NCBI GenBank assembly: GCA_904419525.1
Contig: CAJFRT010000002.1
Coordinates: 1 to 64,000, forward strand
DNA length: 64,000 bases
Origin: Candidatus Gallimonas merdae
Lineage (GTDB): Bacteria > Bacillota > Clostridia > Christensenellales > Borkfalkiaceae
Direction: 5' to 3'
Both the position numbers and the translations under genes were made by a program. Position 1 is the stretch's first letter. The number at the start of each line of letters is the position of its first letter. Below are positions 26,488-32,204 of this stretch, in pieces. The notes under the pieces are model-generated. The model made no database searches, had not been told where the DNA came from, and worked only from the letters and a program-made list of their open reading frames with translations.

Positions 26488-27366
26488 TTATTCTTTGAGC
26501 GAACCGAGCGCCGCGCCCTTTGCGAAGTACTTCTGCAGGAAGGGATAGACGCAGACGATCGGGATCATCGCGATGACCATCGCCGCAAAAGAGATGGTCT
26601 GCGCAGTCACGTTTTCGTTGACGGCGTCGCCCTCCGGCAGGGCCGCGTCTTTGATGATGCGCATGAGGTAATACTGCAGCGTCCACATGCTCTCGTCCTT
26701 GCTGGTATAGAGCAGCGTGGGCAGATAGGAATTCCAGTGCATGACCGCGATCCACAGCCCCACCGTGGCGAGGACGGGCGTGGACATGGGCATGAACACC
26801 GACCACCAGATGCGCATTTCGCTTGCGCCGTCGAGGATCGCCGCCTCCCGCACGCCCTGTCCGATCCCGCGGAAAAAGGTGGAGATGACGATCATGTTGT
26901 ACACCGAATAGAGCGAGGGCAGGATGTAGACGAGAAAATTATCGTAAAGTCCCAGAATGTTGACGACAAGGAAGAATGGAACGATGCCGCCCGAAAAGAA
27001 CATGGTGATGACGTTGAACACCCTGAAAAAGCGCTTGCACGGCAGTTCGCGCTGGCTCATGGCGTAAGCGACGCAGCTGGTGACGATGAGCGCCGCCGCC
27101 GTGCCCACCACCGTTCTGAGCACCGTGTTGCCCAGGCCGATCCACAGCCGGTAGTCTGAAAACACCGCCGTGTAGTTGTCGAGGGTGAATACGCGCGGGA
27201 ACAGCCATACGCCCCCCTTTTCAAAGTCCGTGCCGTCGTTGAACGAGCCCGCAAGCGTATAGACAAACGGGTAGAGCGTAATGAGCGCTATGAGAACAAG
27301 AATGAATATGATGACCGCCCCCGAAACACTGAAGGACGTCGTCTTGTGCAGCCTTTCCTTTTTCAT
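26488..27366 (-). CDS. carbohydrate ABC transporter permease, YtcP/LplC-like
   Basis: A 292-residue permease with six hydrophobic segments and the ATPase-contact loop EAAILDGASEMRIWWSVFMPMS. The N-terminus SFSVSGAVIIFILVLIALITLYPF and GGVWLFPRVFTLDNY are typical of the LplC/YtcP group that works with large binding proteins. The start overlaps the previous permease stop as TGATG, one base shared. No ATPase gene is present in the locus. Confidence 0.93.
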   Translation of the reverse strand: MKKERLHKTTSFSVSGAVIIFILVLIALITLYPFVYTLAGSFNDGTDFEKGGVWLFPRVFTLDNYTAVFSDYRLWIGLGNTVLRTVVGTAAALIVTSCVAYAMSQRELPCKRFFRVFNVITMFFSGGIVPFFLVVNILGLYDNFLVYILPSLYSVYNMIVISTFFRGIGQGVREAAILDGASEMRIWWSVFMPMSTPVLATVGLWIAVMHWNSYLPTLLYTSKDESMWTLQYYLMRIIKDAALPEGDAVNENVTAQTISFAAMVIAMIPIVCVYPFLQKYFAKGAALGSLKE

Positions 27367-28304
27367 CAGAAAAGCCCCCTTCCCGTCAGACGGTTGCTGA
27401 TAAAATTGCCCATCGACAGCAGCGCCACGGAAATGACGCCTTCAAAAAAGGACATTGCCGCGGCCGTGGAATAGTTCCTGTATGTAAAGCCCGTCGAGTA
27501 GATATAGGTCGCAAGCACTTCGCTCTTGGAAAGATTCGCGCTGTTCTGAAAGACATAGAACTGCTCAAACGAATTGCCGAGAATGCGCGAAATATTCAGA
27601 AGCAGAAAGATCGTGATGGTGGGCGCGATCATGGGAATGGTGATGCGCACCGCCCTTGTCCAACGTCCCGCGCCGTCGATGGCCGCAGCGTCGTAAATTT
27701 CGGGACTGATGCCCGCGATCGCGGCGGTGTAGATGATCGAGCCCCATCCGATGTTCTTGATGACGGTCACGATGATCATCTTTGTCCAGAAGTACTGCGG
27801 CATGTTGAGGTCGACGGGATTTTCGGGCGAGGACAGTCCGAACGCTTCCAGCACGGGATTGATGACGCCCGTCGTCATATCGGTGAGCGCCAGCACAATG
27901 CCGCCGAAGATGACCCACGAAATAAAGTGCGGAAAGTTTGCCACCGTCTGCACCGCCTTGCGCACGTGTTTGCTGCGCACCTCATTGATCAGCAGCGCGA
28001 AGATGAGCGGCGCCGGAAAGTTGAAGAGCAGCGACAGGAGATTGAGTCCCACCGTATTCCAGAGCACCGACCAGAATTTTTCGTCCACGACGAGATCGAC
28101 AAAATTCTGCAGCGTCCATTCCGACTGCAGCATCGCCTGCAGGATATTGAGCGACTTATTTCCGTCCTTCACTGCCAGGATCAGACCGAACATCGGCAGA
28201 TAGGAAAAGAAGAACAGACAGATCACGCTCAGCCCCGCCATGCCCGCAAGCTGGCCGTGCCGCACGTTGAACTTTACCTTGTTTTCCTCCCGTTTCTTTT
28301 CCAA
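27366..28304 (-). CDS. carbohydrate ABC transporter permease, YteP/LplB-like
   Basis: A 312-residue permease with six hydrophobic segments and the EAA-type loop YDAAAIDGAGRWTRAVRITIP. PMFGLILAVKD and GNSFEQFYVFQN are typical of the LplB/YteP group. The frame is open to 28412, but AAGGAGG lies eight bases before a TTG at 28304, whereas the upstream ATGs have no ribosome-binding site, so I chose TTG. It is the first gene of the locus 2 operon, divergent from its AraC gene. Confidence 0.9.
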   Translation of the reverse strand: MEKKREENKVKFNVRHGQLAGMAGLSVICLFFFSYLPMFGLILAVKDGNKSLNILQAMLQSEWTLQNFVDLVVDEKFWSVLWNTVGLNLLSLLFNFPAPLIFALLINEVRSKHVRKAVQTVANFPHFISWVIFGGIVLALTDMTTGVINPVLEAFGLSSPENPVDLNMPQYFWTKMIIVTVIKNIGWGSIIYTAAIAGISPEIYDAAAIDGAGRWTRAVRITIPMIAPTITIFLLLNISRILGNSFEQFYVFQNSANLSKSEVLATYIYSTGFTYRNYSTAAAMSFFEGVISVALLSMGNFISNRLTGRGLF

Positions 28305-28335
28305 AAATTTTTCCTCCTTACGCATTCGCAGTTTC

Positions 28336-28364
28336 ATTATAGATAGCCTTCGTACGGTTTTCAA
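28336..28364 (-). promoter_or_regulatory. promoter of the locus 2 transport operon
   Basis: On the minus strand TTGAAA (28364-28359) and TATAAT (28341-28336) are 17 bases apart, followed by the AAGGAGG site and TTG start of the first permease gene. Confidence 0.7.
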
Positions 28365-28491
28365 TAAGCAAAAGCGACAAATCCTTATCGTTTTCCGATA
28401 TATCATTTTCATAAATGCCGTTTTTTCCGAGATTTTCCAAATTTATCCACTGAATCCGTTCCAACCGAATTAACAAAAAAACTTATGAGTA

Positions 28492-28520
28492 TTGACATTT
28501 CCTGTGAAAACACGTATAAT
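28492..28520 (+). promoter_or_regulatory. consensus promoter abutting the AraC start codon
   Basis: TTGACA at 28492-28497, 17-base spacer, TATAAT at 28515-28520: a perfect sigma-A consensus. Only six bases separate it from the ATG at 28527, so transcription should begin at or next to the start codon. Confidence 0.8.
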
Positions 28521-28526
28521 ACAGCC

Positions 28527-29285
28527 ATGCTGAATGTCCAATATTTTTTTGTGCGGCACTATGATTACAAGCGCAAAATCGTTGCGCATGAACACGATAT
28601 CTATGAATTCATCTACTATCTCTCGGGAGAGGGCGTCACGGAGATCGACGGACGGAAATATACCTTCGGAAAGGATTCTTTCTGCCTGATCCCACCGCAC
28701 TGCAGGCACTCGGAAACGCACACGGGATACAGCTCGGTCTTTGCGGCGGGGTTTGAATTCACCAACGAAAAACAGAGCGCGCAGCTGTTCTTCTCTGATC
28801 TGCAGAACCAGACCGTGAGCAATCTGATCTCTGCGATGCGCAAGGAGAATCAGAAAAAACGCCCCCTGTATGAACAGATGATCGCCGCTCACCTCTGCGA
28901 GATCATTATCCATATCCTGCGCATCCCCGACCGCACCGATGCCGTCCCCATACACGACGCCGTTGCCAACGCGCTCGCCTACATCGATCAGTATTACATG
29001 ACCAACATCAATCTGCAGGAACTTGCCGCCTCCGCGGGCTACTGTGCCGACCGGTTCCGCAATATCTTCAAATCGAGGCTCGGCATCACGCCCAAGAGAT
29101 ATATCCTGGACAAGCGGCTGGAACAGGCGGAACACCTGCTGGTGCAGACCGACCTTCCGCTGCAGGAGATCGCCGCCAGTGTGGGATTTGAATACTACAG
29201 CCGCTTCTCCCTGTTCTTCAAAGAAAAAACGGGGCTTTCGCCCCAGGCCTACCGTGAAAAGAACCATGTTCTGCAAATACAATGA
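28527..29285 (+). CDS. AraC family transcriptional regulator of locus 2
   Basis: A 252-residue regulator with a cupin-like sensor half (HEHDIYEFIYYLSGEG, SFCLIPPHCRHSE) and a C-terminal AraC domain: INLQELAASAGYCADRFRNIFKSRLG, then PLQEIAASVGFEYYSRFSLFFKEKTGLSP. It is divergent from the permease/binding-protein operon it probably controls. An in-frame ATG at 28485 lies upstream of a perfect promoter, so it cannot be used from that promoter; the ATG at 28527 is six bases after the -10 box and has no Shine-Dalgarno sequence, predicting a leaderless message. Confidence 0.92.
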   Translation: MLNVQYFFVRHYDYKRKIVAHEHDIYEFIYYLSGEGVTEIDGRKYTFGKDSFCLIPPHCRHSETHTGYSSVFAAGFEFTNEKQSAQLFFSDLQNQTVSNLISAMRKENQKKRPLYEQMIAAHLCEIIIHILRIPDRTDAVPIHDAVANALAYIDQYYMTNINLQELAASAGYCADRFRNIFKSRLGITPKRYILDKRLEQAEHLLVQTDLPLQEIAASVGFEYYSRFSLFFKEKTGLSPQAYREKNHVLQIQ

Positions 29286-29314
29286 GCCGCGCGGACAAGC
29301 CGCGCGGCCCTTTT
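29286..29314. terminator. terminator after AraC gene, shared with convergent sialidase gene
   Basis: GCCGCGCGG (29286-29294), loop ACAAG, CCGCGCGGC (29300-29308), then CCTTTTATT. It ends the AraC gene and overlaps the stop of the convergent sialidase-family gene. Confidence 0.8.
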
Positions 29315-30344
29315 ATTGCGCAGGGGGGATGTCTGCGCGCATAAAGTAAATATCGTGCCTGTTGAATTCAAACGCAAACAGGATCTGTTTTCCGTCCGCC
29401 GAACAGATGCCGTCCGGATAGGAGAGCCAGCCCGGGAACGTGACGAGATCGCGCCGGTATTTCCAGGTGCGCATGTCGTCGTCGCTGACCCAGAGCGCAA
29501 GCGGACAGCGGTATGCATAGCCCGTGCGCGCATCGGGCGTGTTGAGAAGCGCGATCCTGCCGTCCCTGAGCGGCAGCAGCTTGGGCTTGTTGGCGGGATT
29601 GGGGATCTCCGTTGGTTCCGCCTCTTCCCAGCTTTGCCCGCCGTCCCGTGAAAGGCTCCTGTACAGCCGTCCGCGCCCGTCAAAGCGCAGCAGCATGGCA
29701 AGACTTCCGTCCGAAAGCGGCGCAAGCGTCGGCTCCGACCATACCCAGCGCGGCGTACCGTCCTGCATACGCAGGGGCAGGCGCACTTCCCGCGCGCTCG
29801 CCTCGAATGTACGCATGTCGGAAGTTGACAAAACGCCCATTTCCACAAAATCGGCTCCGCTGTCCCAGATCTTGCGCCCCTGCCGCTGCAGCTGCGCGTC
29901 CTGCCGTGCCGTAACGGGATAATTCTGATAGGGAAACAGATATTTCCCCCCGTATTCCAGCATACCGCGCACGAAACAGAAACCCTTTTTGACGGGAACG
30001 TCACAAAAAAACCGGAACGTATTCCCGTCGTCCGTACTGCGGACGACGTAAGAATGAAAGCCCGTAAAGTTGCCGTCGTGTTCGGTCATGAAAATATAGA
30101 TGGCGTTCCCGATGACGGATACCTCCGTCTGGTACTGTGCCTTTCCGTTCTCAGGCACGACGGGTACGGGCTTGCTCCAGGTCTGCCCCTCGTCCTCGCT
30201 GCGGAAGAGATACACGCGGTTCCCGGGGTCGGGCTCCTTCGTCCCGCCGCACTGCGAAACAATGATAAGACTCCCCTTCGGCGTACGCCGCAGAATGGCT
30301 TCACAACTCAACGTGTCCGTATGGACAAGACGGATCGTATCCAT
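29313..30344 (-). CDS. sialidase superfamily (Asp-box/BNR) protein, cytoplasmic
   Basis: A 343-residue six-bladed beta-propeller-type protein of the exo-sialidase superfamily. Asp boxes are SEDEGQTW, STDDGNTF, SRDGGQSW and a degenerate SDDDMRTW. There is no signal peptide. The N-terminal arginine expected for carboxylate binding may be in EAILRRTPKGS; I cannot confirm a full arginine triad. It could be a true sialidase acting on imported sugars or a related glycosidase of the same fold. A GGAGGGG site precedes the ATG. It stands next to the AraC regulator and is probably part of the locus 2 regulon. Confidence 0.85.
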   Translation of the reverse strand: MDTIRLVHTDTLSCEAILRRTPKGSLIIVSQCGGTKEPDPGNRVYLFRSEDEGQTWSKPVPVVPENGKAQYQTEVSVIGNAIYIFMTEHDGNFTGFHSYVVRSTDDGNTFRFFCDVPVKKGFCFVRGMLEYGGKYLFPYQNYPVTARQDAQLQRQGRKIWDSGADFVEMGVLSTSDMRTFEASAREVRLPLRMQDGTPRWVWSEPTLAPLSDGSLAMLLRFDGRGRLYRSLSRDGGQSWEEAEPTEIPNPANKPKLLPLRDGRIALLNTPDARTGYAYRCPLALWVSDDDMRTWKYRRDLVTFPGWLSYPDGICSADGKQILFAFEFNRHDIYFMRADIPPAQ

Positions 30345-30370
30345 GTTTCCCCTCCGTTATTGTGAAAACC

Positions 30371-30379
30371 ATTATAGCA
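30371..30379 (-). promoter_or_regulatory. extended -10 promoter of the sialidase-family gene
   Basis: On the minus strand TGCTATAAT (30379-30371) is an extended -10 element; the -35 region 17 bases upstream is weak. It lies 26 bases before the ATG. The rest of 30345-30505 is A+T-rich and shows no gene. Confidence 0.55.
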
Positions 30380-30505
30380 TTCGGCCGTCCATACTTCCAT
30401 AACAAAAAACGACATTCCCTTATTGTTTCAGCTTATTTCATCTTTTCTCGCCTGTTGCACTTTATAGTATCATTCACCGTCTATTATTTTTCCCGGGCAA
30501 AATAC

Positions 30506-30537
30506 AGCGGCGCCGCCCCGGCCGGGGCGGCGCCGCT
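30506..30537. terminator. 32-base perfect G+C palindrome, probable terminator
   Basis: The 16-base half-site AGCGGCGCCGCCCCGG is followed at once by its exact reverse complement. It lies 14 bases after the stop of the DUF4097 gene (minus strand) and is followed by GTATTTTG, so it most likely terminates that transcript, though the T-run is short. Confidence 0.6.
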
Positions 30538-30551
30538 CGCCGCTCTTTCAA

Positions 30552-31208
30552 TCAAAGCGAAAATGCGATGTTGACGTCTCCGTTGTTGCACTGCACGGTA
30601 AGGCTCTTCGCCCCGCCCGGCTTGCTTTCGGGAAGATTGCACTCCCCTTTCTTGGTCTCACAGGAAATGGAAAAATCGTCCCAGCCGCCCGCAAGCGTTC
30701 CGGAAATATTGCCGTCCTTGGCGGTCAGCCCGACGGCAACGCCGACGGAGAGCGTTTCAAAAGAGACATCTCCCCCGTTGCTGTCCAGCGATACGCTGCC
30801 CGTGAACGACAGCGTATCGAGACAAATCTTTTCGTTGGTCGTGACGACCTTCAGATCGGACAGCATCTGATCCGGCACCGCAACGGAAATTTTACGGACT
30901 TCGTCCGACGGCTTGACGCCGATAAAGTCCGTCCATTCCTTGTCGTACACAAGGCTCATTGTGAGCACGCCCTCTTCCGAACGGATCTCGTAAAATTCCT
31001 TTTCGCTCTCAAAACAACCGATATGGATCTTTCCGTCATCGGAAACGCCGACGGAGACCTCCCTGGCCTCCACGTCGATCACGACGGACGAAATGCCCGC
31101 CGCATCGAATGATTCCTCCCGCGCCGTGAACGTCTGCTGCGAAGAACAGCCGCTCAAAGAAAAGACAAGCGCAATACATGCCGTCATCAGAATAAATATT
31201 TTTTTCAT
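30552..31208 (-). CDS. DUF4097-family lipoprotein
   Basis: A 218-residue lipoprotein: signal peptide with the lipobox LSGC (Cys about 21), then a beta-helix-like run typical of DUF4097 (ISSVVIDVEAREVSVGVSDDGKI, LSFTGSVSLDSNGGDVSFETL). The function of the family is not known; members often sit beside membrane-stress regulators. Here it is divergent from a MerR regulator whose predicted operator lies within this gene's promoter spacer. An AAGGAG site precedes the ATG. A strong palindrome follows its stop. Confidence 0.85.
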   Translation of the reverse strand: MKKIFILMTACIALVFSLSGCSSQQTFTAREESFDAAGISSVVIDVEAREVSVGVSDDGKIHIGCFESEKEFYEIRSEEGVLTMSLVYDKEWTDFIGVKPSDEVRKISVAVPDQMLSDLKVVTTNEKICLDTLSFTGSVSLDSNGGDVSFETLSVGVAVGLTAKDGNISGTLAGGWDDFSISCETKKGECNLPESKPGGAKSLTVQCNNGDVNIAFSL

Positions 31209-31234
31209 GGAATTTCTCCTTCACAAAAATCGGT

Positions 31235-31263
31235 TTGACAATCCTTTCTGTCAATGGTATAAT
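31235..31263 (+). promoter_or_regulatory. promoter of merR-type regulator gene
   Basis: TTGACA at 31235-31240, a 17-base spacer, and TATAAT at 31258-31263: consensus sigma-A promoter giving a start point near 31270, just left of the 31275-31289 dyad. Binding there would block its own transcription. Confidence 0.75.
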
Positions 31264-31264
31264 C

Positions 31265-31295
31265 ATCATAAACCTTTGTGTAACACAAAAGTCAA
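31265..31295 (-). promoter_or_regulatory. MerR-type promoter with 19-base spacer and operator dyad
   Basis: On the minus strand TTGACT (31295-31290) and TATGAT (31270-31265) are separated by 19 bases instead of 17, and the spacer contains the dyad TTTGTGT-T-ACACAAA (31289-31275). This is the classic layout of MerR-family activated promoters, where the regulator untwists an overlong spacer. It drives the DUF4097 lipoprotein gene. Confidence 0.8.
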
Positions 31296-31313
31296 GGAAA
31301 AATTCGCAGTTTT

Positions 31314-32093
31314 ATGGAAAAATTTTATACGATCGGGGAAACCGCAAAACTGGCAAATGTGACGACCGAGACGCTCCGGCATTATGACCGCATCGGGCTG
31401 ATTTCCCCATGCAAGACGGACGAATGGACGGGATACCGGTACTATTCCGAGCGGGAGCTGCTCTTCCTCAATATTGTACGCGCACTGCGCCGCATGGACT
31501 TTTCCCTGCAGGAGATCAAGGAGATCCTTGAATCCGGCGATTTTGAACGCATCATTGCATTTTTCCGGCGGGCAGAGCAAAACGCCGATGAAAAAATTGC
31601 CGAACTTCTTGACATCAAAGAGCGGATCGCGCACGCCAGGCGGTACTATGAAGGCAAATCCGCAGAAAAACCCAGGCAGGGCCTGTATACGGAGGAACTT
31701 CCGCAGCGCGTCATTCTGCTGTCGGACAGCCTGACGCAGCCGACGACGGCAAATCTGTGGAACTATCACAGACACTTCTACGCGCAGGTCGGCGCAGACA
31801 AAAAGGACAGCTTTGCCTTTGCGGACACGGCGGGCGTCTATGAAGCGGACGGGCAAAGGAACATGTTTGCCATCTGCGAACGCTATGAACCGACCGACGG
31901 ACTGCGCGTTCTGCCGGCCGGGACCTATCTGTGCGCCGACTGTACGGAAGATACGCGCGAATCTGCAAAGGCGGAACTGCTGCACGCCGCCAAAGAACGC
32001 GGCTTATCCCCTGCCTTTGTTCTGCACGTCGTCGTCCTTTCCGGAATCACGCGATGGTTTTACCGCCTGCAGGTACCGATCGGTCTATACTGA
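31314..32093 (+). CDS. MerR family transcriptional regulator
   Basis: A 259-residue regulator. The N-terminal winged helix is clear (YTIGETAKLANVTTETLRHYDRIGLI and GYRYYSERELLFLNIVRALRRMDFSLQEIKEIL), then a coiled-coil dimerisation helix (about 75-115) and a C-terminal 140-residue effector domain resembling BmrR-type ligand-binding domains. Three cysteines lie in the C-terminal domain, so a metal or redox signal is not excluded. The only Shine-Dalgarno-like AAGGA is 15 bases before the ATG, a poor spacing. It probably controls the divergent DUF4097 lipoprotein gene and itself. Confidence 0.9.
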   Translation: MEKFYTIGETAKLANVTTETLRHYDRIGLISPCKTDEWTGYRYYSERELLFLNIVRALRRMDFSLQEIKEILESGDFERIIAFFRRAEQNADEKIAELLDIKERIAHARRYYEGKSAEKPRQGLYTEELPQRVILLSDSLTQPTTANLWNYHRHFYAQVGADKKDSFAFADTAGVYEADGQRNMFAICERYEPTDGLRVLPAGTYLCADCTEDTRESAKAELLHAAKERGLSPAFVLHVVVLSGITRWFYRLQVPIGLY

Positions 32094-32187
32094 AATTCCC
32101 ATGTACAACAAATGCACACGACAATACAAGACACAAGCAAATAAACAGCAACGCCAACAGACTTTTCCTTTTTGCAACGTGTTTCAT
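32047..32187 (-). pseudogene. 46-residue signal-peptide remnant of a secreted protein
   Basis: A short frame with an ideal AAGGAGGAG site eight bases before the ATG, 17 bases after the stop of the 969-residue lipoprotein gene. The product begins MKHVAKRKSLLALL, followed by a hydrophobic stretch ending LVLSCAFVV, a signal-peptide or lipoprotein-like start. After about 31 codons the frame enters the 3' end of the MerR gene on the opposite strand and stops at 32047. It looks like the 5' end of a secreted-protein gene cut by a rearrangement; a genuine small membrane peptide is the alternative. Confidence 0.5.
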
Positions 32188-32204
32188 ATGTTACTCCTCC
32201 TTTT

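Noticed and set aside
28485-28526. upstream ATG of the AraC gene
   Set aside because: It lies before the -35 box of the only good promoter and has no ribosome-binding site.
30552-31313. toxin-antitoxin or metal-resistance cassette at the MerR locus
   Set aside because: The partner is a DUF4097 lipoprotein with no metal-binding motif, and no toxin-like small gene is present.
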